Of a DNA stretch of 21,515 nt, positions 14,179 through 21,515 are shown one piece after another. The DNA comes from Clostridia bacterium (GTDB taxonomy: Bacteria > Bacillota > Clostridia > Oscillospirales > CAG-272): contig JAKSPR010000008.1 in the NCBI GenBank assembly GCA_024404655.1, positions 1 through 21,515 of the forward strand, in the 5' to 3' direction. How positions within the stretch are numbered: the stretch's first letter is position 1; the number at the start of each line of letters is the position of its first letter. The position numbers and the translations under genes are program-made. The notes under the pieces were generated by a model. It ran no database searches, was not told the origin of the DNA, and worked only from the letters and a program-made list of their open reading frames with translations.

Positions 14179-15444
14179 ATGAAATCTTTTATCCGCTACC
14201 ATAAAACGCTGCCGCGGCGCATCGCGGAGAACCGGTACCCGCTGATCCGGGCGCGGATCGGGTACTTATACCGTGCCGACGGAAAGATTCATTCCGCGGT
14301 CTATGCAGTCAGCGACGCATCCTGCCGTGACGGTGCCGTCCTCCGCATGCCGGGGGAAACCTTCACAGAGGTCTACTACAGCCGTTTCCTGCCCCAGATC
14401 CGCAACGATGCGGAGCAGGAGGGCGCGGCGATCTACTTTGATCCCTACAGCGGGCAGTTCCTTGTCATCGGTTCAAAACAGCTCTATCTGGACGCCGTTT
14501 CCGTCATCGGCGGCGTGTCAGCTCCGGTTTTTCTGGAAAACGAGAGCCCTTTCCGCTTTGATCCGGCGGAATACGGCGCTTATGCGGATGTTTCGTCCAT
14601 GTCCCTCGCTTATGATGAATACTTCGTTCCCGATATCACGGGCGTTACGGTAGCAGACTGCATGGTGCAGCCCGTGTGGGATGATCTTCCCCACCCCTTC
14701 CGCTGCGCCATGGATTTCTTCGACCGCTATTTTGACCGTCTCTGGGCGGACTGCAAAACGCCGGGACGGGACACACTGACAGAGCTGCTTGCCGCCGTCA
14801 TCCGCGCGGACAATGCCGATCTGCTCACACGGCTCTTTGCCCTGATGCCCCAGATTATGACCCGATTCCAGCCGATCCTCCGGGAGGAACGCAAATTCGC
14901 GGATATGAAACTCACGGTTCCGGCAAAAGGCAGTGCGCCCGCTCTGCCCGTTATCAATTTATTCCAGTATACCATGCTGATGGGTTCCCCCGACATGATC
15001 GAAACCCTGTTCCGCATGTACGAGCGGCCCATGGAGCTTGCCGAAATGCTCCGGCATCCGATGTTCTATCATATCGGCTTTTATCATGTGCGGAGCGGCA
15101 ATACGGCGGTGCTTGAACGGCTTCTGGAACATCGCTTCAATCCCGATGCCGTGGAGATCAAAAACCAGCGTCTGACGCTGCTCTCTGCCGCCTGCCAATG
15201 CCGCCGCCCTGCCATGGTCTTCATGCTCATCCGCCACGGTGCAAGCGTGGAAAAGACCGACGAGCGCGGCAAAGCGGCTCCCGACTACGCGGCGGAAGCC
15301 TGTAACGCTGCCTGTCTTGCGGCGCTGTTTTCTTCTGACAGTCCCCATCTCCGGGCCTGTGCGGAGCAGCTCGCCGGGACGCTGCCGCTGGATGACGACA
15401 CCCAGGCGCTGCTCTCCATTCTCCGCGACTATCTGCGGGGCTGA
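14179..15444 (+). CDS. Ankyrin-repeat-containing protein, function unknown
   Basis: This 421-residue protein has no signal peptide or membrane segment and should be cytoplasmic. The C-terminal third has two or three ankyrin-like repeats: the run GNTAVLERLLEHRFNPDAVE, then LTLLSAACQCRRPAMVFMLIRHGASVEKTDERGKAAPDYA, which follows the A-x-x-G / V-x-x-L-L-x-x-G-A pattern. A weaker match around INLFQYTMLMGSPDMIETLFRMY may be another. The N-terminal 200 residues are unfamiliar. A frame start at 14149 exists, but the ATG at 14179 is preceded by GTGAGG with good spacing while the earlier ATG has no ribosome site. I see no clear promoter. The gene follows the tRNA terminator by about 100 bp and precedes an independently promoted lipoprotein gene. 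Confidence 0.83.
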   Translation: MKSFIRYHKTLPRRIAENRYPLIRARIGYLYRADGKIHSAVYAVSDASCRDGAVLRMPGETFTEVYYSRFLPQIRNDAEQEGAAIYFDPYSGQFLVIGSKQLYLDAVSVIGGVSAPVFLENESPFRFDPAEYGAYADVSSMSLAYDEYFVPDITGVTVADCMVQPVWDDLPHPFRCAMDFFDRYFDRLWADCKTPGRDTLTELLAAVIRADNADLLTRLFALMPQIMTRFQPILREERKFADMKLTVPAKGSAPALPVINLFQYTMLMGSPDMIETLFRMYERPMELAEMLRHPMFYHIGFYHVRSGNTAVLERLLEHRFNPDAVEIKNQRLTLLSAACQCRRPAMVFMLIRHGASVEKTDERGKAAPDYAAEACNAACLAALFSSDSPHLRACAEQLAGTLPLDDDTQALLSILRDYLRG

Positions 15445-15459
15445 AATTGCCCGATATCG

Positions 15460-15488
15460 TTGACTTTTCCGGATTTTTCTGTTATAAT
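15460..15488 (+). promoter_or_regulatory. Sigma-A promoter of the solute-binding lipoprotein gene
   Basis: TTGACT (15460-15465) and TATAAT (15483-15488) are separated by 17 bases. The leader of about 45 bases ends in GAAAGGAT before the ATG at 15539. The promoter starts only 15 bp after the stop of the ankyrin gene. No catabolite-response element is obvious to me. Confidence 0.85.
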
Positions 15489-15538
15489 GAAACTATCTTT
15501 TAAGAAGAAAACAAAAAACCGAAAGGATATCTATCGAA

Positions 15539-17035
15539 ATGAAACTTGACCGCCGTATTACCCTTCCCCTTTGTGCGCTGCTGCTGGCAGGTGCAGGCGC
15601 GCTCCTCTCCTGCGGTGATACCGCCGCAAATACGCCCGCAGTCACAGATGCTCCCGGCACCGCTCCCGCAGAAACCGAAGCTGCCGCTCCCGAGAAAACC
15701 GTAATCCCCTACGACTATGAGCTTGGTCAGTATGACGGCTACGCCTTCACGATTCTCAACGAAGACGAGACGGAAAACAACTGGGCCAACTGCCGCATTG
15801 CGCCGGACGAGCTGAACGGCGATCTCATCAACGATGCGCTTTATAACCGCAAAGTGCGCACGGAAGATCTTCTGAACGTCACCATCCGGGAAGAACGCAT
15901 CAAGGGCGATAATCTTGCCTCCCAGACAAAGAAGCTGGTACAGGCGGGCGATGCGACCTACGATTCCATTTCCAACCGCAACAACGAAATCGCCTCTCTT
16001 GCTACCGCAGGTTATTTTGCCAACATGCGGAACATTCCCGAAATGCACTTTGACCGTCCGTGGTGGGACAGCGTCATCTGCGACGCCTCCACCCTCGACG
16101 GCAAGCTGTTCTTCGCATCCTCCGATATCTCCCTCTTTGCCTTTGAGGCGACCTGGGTCATCTACTTCAACGAGACCCTGTTCAACCGCTTTGACATCGA
16201 ATATCCCTATCAGCTGGTCCGCGACGGCAAATGGACTCTCGATGCGATGTACAACATCATCAAGGAAGGCACCGTCGTCAACGATACCGATTACAATCCC
16301 ACGGGCAACAACTCCTACGGCATGATCACCCACAACCAGTTCATCGGCGTGCTTCTGGCAGGTGCCGGTGAAGAGCTGGTCTCCGTTGGCAAAGACGGTA
16401 TTCCCGCCTTCCACGAGCCCACGGAGCGATTCTATTCTCTGGCTGAGAAGATCATCAACATCACAGGTCCCAAAGGTCAGTATTATGACCGTGTGACAAC
16501 GCCCCTTGCCTCCGGCGGCAACGATGTCACCGTGGAATTCATGTACGGCACGTTCCTCATGTGCTCCGAAACTCTGGGTCACATTGCTACCCTGCGTTCC
16601 ATGGAAGACGGTCTGGGCATTCTCCCCGCACCGAAGTATGACGAAGCACAGGCAGACTACCGCTCCATGGTTGCGACATGGGGTGTTGAAATGACGACCA
16701 TTCCCGCCACCAACACCGAACTCACCCGCACGGGTCAGATTCTTGACTATCTGGCATACCAGAGCTACATTTCCCTGATGGAGCCCTACTATGATCAGTA
16801 TCTGACCATGAAGGGTGCGAGAAACGAAGACAGCGCCGAAATGCTGTCCATCATCCGCAACACCCGTGTGGCTCATGTGGGATATCTGTTCAACTGGAGC
16901 AACTCCATGGAAGAGCCCATCCGCGAAGCGCTGATGAAAGGCAAGAACGATGTTGCCTCTCTGGTTGCGAAGAATCAGGCCAAGGTCGAAAAAGCAATCG
17001 ACAAGACCATGACCAAGTGGGCAGAATTGGGTTAA
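15539..17035 (+). CDS. Extracellular solute-binding lipoprotein (ABC transporter type)
   Basis: This 498-residue protein begins with a positively charged N-terminus, a hydrophobic stretch and the lipobox ALLSC with Cys25. A disordered Ala/Thr/Pro/Glu-rich linker runs to about residue 52, then a long globular domain. Within it, PDELNGDLINDALYNRKVRTEDLLNV, the TYDSISNRNNEIASLATAGYFANM segment, DRPWWD and GKLFFASSDISLF are typical of clostridial family-1-type substrate-binding proteins for sugars or oligosaccharides. The ligand cannot be told. No permease or ATPase gene is adjacent, and the gene has its own promoter and terminator, so it is probably an orphan binding protein that serves a transporter elsewhere. 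Codon use and high expression signals suggest an abundant protein. Confidence 0.88.
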   Translation: MKLDRRITLPLCALLLAGAGALLSCGDTAANTPAVTDAPGTAPAETEAAAPEKTVIPYDYELGQYDGYAFTILNEDETENNWANCRIAPDELNGDLINDALYNRKVRTEDLLNVTIREERIKGDNLASQTKKLVQAGDATYDSISNRNNEIASLATAGYFANMRNIPEMHFDRPWWDSVICDASTLDGKLFFASSDISLFAFEATWVIYFNETLFNRFDIEYPYQLVRDGKWTLDAMYNIIKEGTVVNDTDYNPTGNNSYGMITHNQFIGVLLAGAGEELVSVGKDGIPAFHEPTERFYSLAEKIINITGPKGQYYDRVTTPLASGGNDVTVEFMYGTFLMCSETLGHIATLRSMEDGLGILPAPKYDEAQADYRSMVATWGVEMTTIPATNTELTRTGQILDYLAYQSYISLMEPYYDQYLTMKGARNEDSAEMLSIIRNTRVAHVGYLFNWSNSMEEPIREALMKGKNDVASLVAKNQAKVEKAIDKTMTKWAELG

Positions 17036-17050
17036 TTTCAACGATATGAG

Positions 17051-17095
17051 AACCCGGAAGTTTCCTGAATCGGAAGCTTCCGGGTTTGTTTTTTT
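17051..17095 (+). terminator. Rho-independent terminator of the solute-binding protein gene
   Basis: AACCCGGAAG (17051-17060) pairs over 10 bp with CTTCCGGGTT (17077-17086). The loop contains further TTTCC/GGAA complementarity, and the sequence ends in a T-rich tail, TTTGTTTTTTT. On the minus strand the hairpin also lies just after the convergent small CxxC gene but has no good T-run there, so it may only partly serve that strand. Confidence 0.9.
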
Positions 17096-17098
17096 ATA

Positions 17099-17323
17099 TC
17101 AGTTCTGCGTTCTTACCAGTTTGTAATCATCATACGGCTGATAATAGGGACAGGCGCGGTAGGAGCCGCTTAAGTACTGCTCAAATTCATCCTCGTCGAG
17201 ATTGACGGTACAGATGGTTTCGCAGAGGTCTTCATCGTATTCGTAGTGAACACAGTCGTCACAGTTGGAACGGATGCGCTTTTTCTTCGGCTGCGGAGCT
17301 TTTTCGGGATTATGATTTTCCAT
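17099..17323 (-). CDS. Small Cys-rich protein, DUF6472-like
   Basis: This is a 74-residue acidic protein. After a basic start (KKKRIRS) it has CDDCVHYEYDEDLCETIC, then VNLDEDEFEQYLSG, a single CPYYQPYDDYKLVRTQN end, and no hydrophobic segment. The C-x2-C and later cysteines look like a metal site. The CPY-x-Q and VRTQN end recalls the DUF6472 family of Clostridia; I recognise this by pattern and have not checked it. The ATG at 17323 has AAAGGAA upstream and spares an extra nine residues from 17350. It lies 32 bp downstream of the large surface-protein gene and is probably co-transcribed with it. Function unknown. Confidence 0.82.
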   Translation of the reverse strand: MENHNPEKAPQPKKKRIRSNCDDCVHYEYDEDLCETICTVNLDEDEFEQYLSGSYRACPYYQPYDDYKLVRTQN

Positions 17324-17355
17324 TGGTCGGTTCATTCCTTTCGGGATCATTCTGT

Positions 17356-20310
17356 TCAGGATTGTACTGCGGGCAGAAAAGGCGTGATGCAGTCCGCGGC
17401 GCGGCTGCGGAAAACGCCTGGGACAGTCAGGATGGCGTAATCCACAAAGTCGATGCGTCCGTCGCCGTTGAGATCTGCTGCGGGGACGGCTGCGCCTGCT
17501 GCACTGTTATGCCATGTACTGCCGGAGATCATCAGCCGCTCGTCAAGATGGTCGATCACGCTGTCGCCGTTGAGATCGCCCCGGATCAGTGCGATCCCCG
17601 CAAGCCATGCGCCGATATCCGTATCGCTGTAAACAGTCAGCCCGGTCACGGTGCAGGGATAGCATCCGGCACATTCCACGGTAAGGTCATAGACGCCTGT
17701 GCGGACGCCTTCCATGCGGAAGGATACATTCTCACGAAGGTAACTTTTTGCGCGGGGGATCTCGATGGTCTTCACCGCGGCACCGTTTTTGCTGATGCGC
17801 ACGGTGATGGGAGAATCCGCAAAATAACCGCTCATGCTGCCTGTCAGGGTAAAGGTAAAGGAGGTTTTGAGGGAAACCGTCAGCTTATACTCCTTCCCCG
17901 TTTTATCGGAGGGGGAGCTGCGGACGATATAGCGGACGGTGCAGGTCTCATTTGCCGCGTTATATCCATCCGGAGCGATATAGGAACCGCAGATCAAACC
18001 CTTGTCCTTATAGCTGTAAAGAGTCTCGGAGATACCGGTCTGGGGATGGTAGGCAAGAACCGCAGAGGAAGAATTATAAATCAGCACATCGCCGCAGACG
18101 GTGAGGCCGGAATAGGTGCTGGGATAAGTTCCGGCAGAAGTCGTCCAGCGGGTTGTGATCAGCGGCTTGCGGGCCGTGACCTTTCCGCTTCCCGGATCAA
18201 GGGTACAGAGGTCGCCGGAGGCATTGTCGATATAGTACCATTTTCCCGCAAGGGGGACGATGGGGGAACGGGTCTCCGTCCACGGAGCGCTGTCATAATC
18301 CGCCGCATCGCAGATATGCTCTGCAGCCCAGCCGGAATGGCGGTGGCGGCCCATATATTCATCGCTGCGGAGGAAATAGGTATGGAATACCATGCCCATC
18401 TGGTCGGGCAGCGGATCATCCCAGGTGATATCCATGTGGTACCATTTCCCGTTCACACGGACGAGATTCCACATGTGATTCATCTCCCGGCTGACAGCGC
18501 GGTCATTTTCGATGCCGAGGGCGTCAAGGAGTGCCTGACAGGTCAGGGTATAGGCCTGACAGACGCCGGAGCCGGTCTTGAAGAAGCGGTAAACATCCGC
18601 GATATCCAGACTTTCATCGTACCTGAAATGTTTGGCAAGGTAATCGTGGATATAAAGGACCTTTTCAAAGTCCGACCATGCGGGGGAAACACCGGACAGG
18701 ATACGGTCAATACCGTCGCTATAGGCCTTCTGGGCAGCGATCAGCTCCGCTCCGCGCATGGTATAGGTGGGCATGAGTGCACTGACAATGCCTGTTGTGC
18801 CGGAATAGCTGTAATTATAGCTGGCGGCAAGATAGAAGAATTCCGGCTGCTTGGCTGCCTGTTCAAAGACGCTGTCAAGCTCGGCTGCTGTGATGCGGTA
18901 AGCGGACAGGCTGATGCTGGGTGACAGTGTGGCAAGTCCCTCGTATATCTTCCGGTAGACATCGCCGAAGCGCTCCGCATCGAGGGCGGAGGATTCAAAC
19001 TGTGCAAGCTCCGTTTCCGCGATGCGCAGATCGGGTTCCTCATGGCGGATGGAGGACAGCTGATGCAGCAGTGCGGCCAGTTCTCTGCGGGCGGCGTTCT
19101 CTCCGGGACGTACCGTGCGGGCGCTGTCCACGATCAGAAGACCGTTTGCAAAGGCGAATTTCACGCCGTCCTCTGCCCAGGAGCTGACTTTCGCAGCATC
19201 GGCAAGGGACGCAAGAGAGGTATTTCCGGCAGGCTTGGCGGCGTATCCGTGTCCCTCACAGTAGCGCTGCATGAGCACGTACATCTGCTCATGGGTGATG
19301 TTGTCATCGGGGCCGAAGCAGCCGTTGCCGTACCCTTTGAACAGTCCCGTTTCCAGTGCCCAGGCAACATAGGGCACATACCAGCCGTCCTTATTGATAT
19401 CCGAAAACGCGGAAAGTGTCTCTTTCTGACCGGGGGCGGCGAGGGCAAACGGTTCATTGCCGGAAAGACGGCAGAGGACCGTTGCAAAGGTGGCACGGGT
19501 CATGGAAGCTAAGGGCGCGAATGTAGACGCAGAGGTACCGACGAACAGCCCTTCCCTGCACACATAGGCGATATCGTTATAGTACGGGTCGGCATCGGAA
19601 ACGTCCCGGAAGGGATTGACCCAGGGGACCTCGGGCTTTATCGTCTCCGCGGGCATTTCCCCTGTGACGGAGGTGTTCCCGGCAAAAACGGCATCTTTCA
19701 GCGTATCTCCGCCGGTCAGAGCGCCGTAGGTATAGTGACCGCTTCTGGAACAGACCGCATATTTCACGGACTGGTTCAGCGCCTTCTGCTCCGCATAGGA
19801 GAGAAGCCGCAGGCTTCCCGCCGAGAGGACAGTCCCCGCCGGGCGGTCAAAGGCGACCTGCATCACTGCCGTATAATCCTTATAAGCGGCGCCGGATGTA
19901 CAGGCGGGATACAGGATCAGATACGCGGTATCCCCGGAAAGGGAGCGTCCCGTTTCGGGCAGGAGTGAAGAAAAGGTCCATCCGCCTGTGGGAAAGGTCA
20001 TCGCGCTGCAGTCGCTCATGGGTCGGAGCGGCGGATCGGTCTCGCCCTTCTCAGCTTCACCAGGCAGAGCAAGCACGGCGGGATCATAAGCAAGCGCTAT
20101 GCACTGGGTACGGGCAAGATCCGGGCCGCGCAGTTCCACGGAGAGCACCGCTTTATCCCCGCTTTCCTGCAGGGTCAGGCGCAGGCCATAGTCTTCTTTG
20201 GTATCGGCGGAAACGGCAGATACAGAGAACAGCTCCGCCGGAATGATGGAGATGAGGAACAGCCAGGCCAGTATCAGGCCGCATATCCGGTTTCTGGTTT
20301 TATGCTTCAT
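17356..20310 (-). CDS. Modular surface protein: cohesin-like, three SLH repeats, transglutaminase and dockerin
   Basis: This 984-residue protein has a signal peptide to about residue 36. An N-terminal beta-sandwich region (about 40-170) has the cohesin-like run VLSVELRGPDLARTQCIALAYDP and a hydrophobic strand pattern. Three SLH repeats span about 235-420, including FRDVSDADPYYNDIAYVCREGL and FSDINKDGWYVPYVAWALETGL. A transglutaminase domain spans about 550-635 with Cys584, His612 (REMNHMWN) and Asp627 (YHMDITWDDP). A beta-propeller-like part follows, then a beta-sandwich and a C-terminal dockerin type I with two Ca-loops, DLNGDSVIDHLDE and DLNGDGRIDFVDY. SLH repeats normally bind pyruvylated cell-wall polymer. 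The ATG at 20310 has AAAGGA; the alternative ATG at 20334 overlaps the upstream stop as TGATG. Likely in an operon with the LtaS-like gene. Confidence 0.85.
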   Translation of the reverse strand: MKHKTRNRICGLILAWLFLISIIPAELFSVSAVSADTKEDYGLRLTLQESGDKAVLSVELRGPDLARTQCIALAYDPAVLALPGEAEKGETDPPLRPMSDCSAMTFPTGGWTFSSLLPETGRSLSGDTAYLILYPACTSGAAYKDYTAVMQVAFDRPAGTVLSAGSLRLLSYAEQKALNQSVKYAVCSRSGHYTYGALTGGDTLKDAVFAGNTSVTGEMPAETIKPEVPWVNPFRDVSDADPYYNDIAYVCREGLFVGTSASTFAPLASMTRATFATVLCRLSGNEPFALAAPGQKETLSAFSDINKDGWYVPYVAWALETGLFKGYGNGCFGPDDNITHEQMYVLMQRYCEGHGYAAKPAGNTSLASLADAAKVSSWAEDGVKFAFANGLLIVDSARTVRPGENAARRELAALLHQLSSIRHEEPDLRIAETELAQFESSALDAERFGDVYRKIYEGLATLSPSISLSAYRITAAELDSVFEQAAKQPEFFYLAASYNYSYSGTTGIVSALMPTYTMRGAELIAAQKAYSDGIDRILSGVSPAWSDFEKVLYIHDYLAKHFRYDESLDIADVYRFFKTGSGVCQAYTLTCQALLDALGIENDRAVSREMNHMWNLVRVNGKWYHMDITWDDPLPDQMGMVFHTYFLRSDEYMGRHRHSGWAAEHICDAADYDSAPWTETRSPIVPLAGKWYYIDNASGDLCTLDPGSGKVTARKPLITTRWTTSAGTYPSTYSGLTVCGDVLIYNSSSAVLAYHPQTGISETLYSYKDKGLICGSYIAPDGYNAANETCTVRYIVRSSPSDKTGKEYKLTVSLKTSFTFTLTGSMSGYFADSPITVRISKNGAAVKTIEIPRAKSYLRENVSFRMEGVRTGVYDLTVECAGCYPCTVTGLTVYSDTDIGAWLAGIALIRGDLNGDSVIDHLDERLMISGSTWHNSAAGAAVPAADLNGDGRIDFVDYAILTVPGVFRSRAADCITPFLPAVQS

Positions 20311-20333
20311 CGGCGTTTGTCCTTTCTTTCTCA

Positions 20334-21515
20334 TCAGTCATAGAATTCCGTCGGGCGGCCGGACTTATCAAACAGATGGGCGTATGCCATCATGCGGTAG
20401 CGGGTGAGAGGAGATGCGGGGTCGGAGAGTGCATGGGAGGTCTCCTCCGTTGTCAGATGCGTGCCGTCAGCCCGGATCACGGAGCGAGCGCTGACAACAG
20501 GATAGTCCTCGCAGAGGTCCAGCAGATATTCCTGATAACCGTCCATGGGGATGCCTGCCGTCCGGCAGAGGACGGCGGAGAGGTAGTTTGCGCTGACGTC
20601 CTTTGCCTCCGCCTCCCCGATATCATAGTTTGCCCAGAGGACATAGGGGGTGATATAGCGGTTCTCCGCGTCGAGATTTTCCGTCGTGGCGGCGATGCCG
20701 TTCTGGTCCAGCAGTTTATAGATGACGCTGTCATTGGGCTGGTGATCGCCGAACATGAGGATCACGGTCTTCTCATCGGAGGCCGCATAGTGGTTCACAA
20801 GGTTCTCAAATGCCTGATCGGTTTTGCGGATGAGGGAGAGATACGCCGAGATACGCTTGTATTCCTCCAGCCCATCCACGGTGACGTCCGGGCGGAAGTT
20901 GGCAAATTCTTCGTCATAACTGCCGTGGTTCTGCATGGTGACGGCGAAGACGAAAGCCGGAGCGCTGTGGTCCTCCCGTCCGTCCACCATCTTTGTGACG
21001 GTATCAAAGAGCGCGCGGTCGGAATAATAGGAACGGAGGACCTGGGACGTATAAAGCGGACGGAGATCCTCAAGGAATGTGGCGGTGTCAAAACCCAGAC
21101 GCGGGTAGACGGAATTCCTGAACCAGCCCGATGCGTAATAGGGATGGATAGCCTCCGCCGTATATCCGAGGGATTTCAGATGCGTGGCCAGCGTCGGAAT
21201 GTCTTCTTTGACATACTGCTGATAGGGGATCGAGCCGGAGGGCAGGAACGCCATACTGTCGCCTGTGAGGAATTCAAACTCTGTATTGGCGGTGTTGCCG
21301 CCCTTGACGGAAACGTAGAGGTCGCCCTTTCTCGTGTTCTCCGTGAGGCTGTCGATAAACGGGGTCACGGGAAGATTGGTGGTAAAGGGACCGAGGGGAC
21401 GGAGGTCGGAAAAGGCCTCATTCATGATGACGATGACATTGGGGAGATCGTCAGCGGAATCCGGCTCCCCCGGGAAATCCGCCGCCGTTTGCGCAACGGT
21501 CTTTTTATCGTAGCC
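20334..21515 (-). CDS. LtaS/MdoB-like phosphoglycerol transferase (sulfatase fold), 5' end off the window
   Basis: The 393 visible residues are the extracellular catalytic part; the membrane helices expected in this family would lie beyond the right edge. The domain shows PNVIVIMNEAFSD with a metal-binding Glu, then GGNTANTEFEFLTG whose Thr75 (numbering from the window edge) is the expected catalytic nucleophile, and MQNHGSY and MFGDHQP with the Asp/His metal ligands. In the family such enzymes transfer glycerol phosphate from phosphatidylglycerol to wall polymers or glycans. It lacks the Cys-type maturation motif of true sulfatases. Its stop overlaps the alternative start of the SLH protein gene, so the genes are likely translated together. 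Confidence 0.88.
   Translation of the reverse strand, partial: GYDKKTVAQTAADFPGEPDSADDLPNVIVIMNEAFSDLRPLGPFTTNLPVTPFIDSLTENTRKGDLYVSVKGGNTANTEFEFLTGDSMAFLPSGSIPYQQYVKEDIPTLATHLKSLGYTAEAIHPYYASGWFRNSVYPRLGFDTATFLEDLRPLYTSQVLRSYYSDRALFDTVTKMVDGREDHSAPAFVFAVTMQNHGSYDEEFANFRPDVTVDGLEEYKRISAYLSLIRKTDQAFENLVNHYAASDEKTVILMFGDHQPNDSVIYKLLDQNGIAATTENLDAENRYITPYVLWANYDIGEAEAKDVSANYLSAVLCRTAGIPMDGYQEYLLDLCEDYPVVSARSVIRADGTHLTTEETSHALSDPASPLTRYRMMAYAHLFDKSGRPTEFYD

Noticed and set aside
15500..17041. A 513-codon minus-strand frame opposite the solute-binding protein gene
   Set aside because: It is an antisense shadow. The plus strand has promoter, lipobox and terminator, and the minus frame shows no domain.
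17051..17095. A fully bidirectional terminator between the convergent genes
   Set aside because: The hairpin is symmetric, but only the plus strand has a T-run. On the minus strand the following bases are TCTCATATCG.
17323..18924. A 533-codon plus-strand frame opposite the SLH protein gene
   Set aside because: It is the antisense shadow of the 984-residue protein. It has no ribosome site and no recognisable domain, while the minus frame has signal peptide, SLH, transglutaminase and dockerin.

Overview
The window reads as a chromosome segment of a Gram-positive, strictly anaerobic, gut-type Clostridia (probably Oscillospirales or a relative). This placement is an inference. It rests on strong AGGAGG-like ribosome sites, consensus sigma-A promoters, a cysteine-type sulfatase next to an anaerobic sulfatase maturase, S-layer homology (SLH) repeats with a dockerin, clostridial CxxC surface repeats, an LtaS-like enzyme and a DUF6472-like protein. 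There is no phage, plasmid, insertion sequence or CRISPR array. Genes are moderately GC-rich and intergenic regions are AT-rich.

Layout. (1) 1-3911, all minus: a tightly packed run of a lipoprotein, two GNAT acetyltransferases, a Cof-type HAD phosphatase, a family-6 uracil/hypoxanthine-DNA glycosylase and a TcdA/ThiF-like tRNA-modifying enzyme cut by the left edge. (2) 4055-11464, all minus: a probable long operon from a perfect consensus promoter. Its order is AIM24/TIGR00266 protein, sulfatase, sulfatase maturase (ATGA overlap), NUDIX hydrolase, a secreted transglutaminase-like protein with 40-residue cysteine repeats, and a membrane-tethered ECF sigma factor broken by a one-base frameshift. 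(3) 11465-13870: a membrane-anchored M23/LytM-fold protein lacking one zinc ligand, with its own promoter and terminator, flanked by two inverted copies of a short hairpin-bearing repeat. (4) 13810-17095, plus: two abutting tRNA-Leu genes (GAG, CAG) with promoter and terminator, an ankyrin-repeat protein, and an orphan solute-binding lipoprotein with its own promoter and terminator. (5) 17099-21515, minus: an LtaS-like enzyme cut by the right edge, a 984-residue modular surface protein (cohesin-like, SLH x3, transglutaminase, dockerin) and a small CxxC protein.

How they fit together. Much of the window concerns the cell surface: the two transglutaminase-like proteins, the LtaS-like enzyme, the LytM protein, the lipoproteins and the sulfatase. 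The most suggestive unit is the transglutaminase/CxxC-repeat protein 7 bp upstream of an ECF sigma factor whose C-terminus crosses the membrane. This could be a surface-sensing pair, but the sigma factor is frameshifted in this sequence. The sulfatase and its maturase form a clear enzyme-activator pair. Nothing else amounts to a demonstrably new system.
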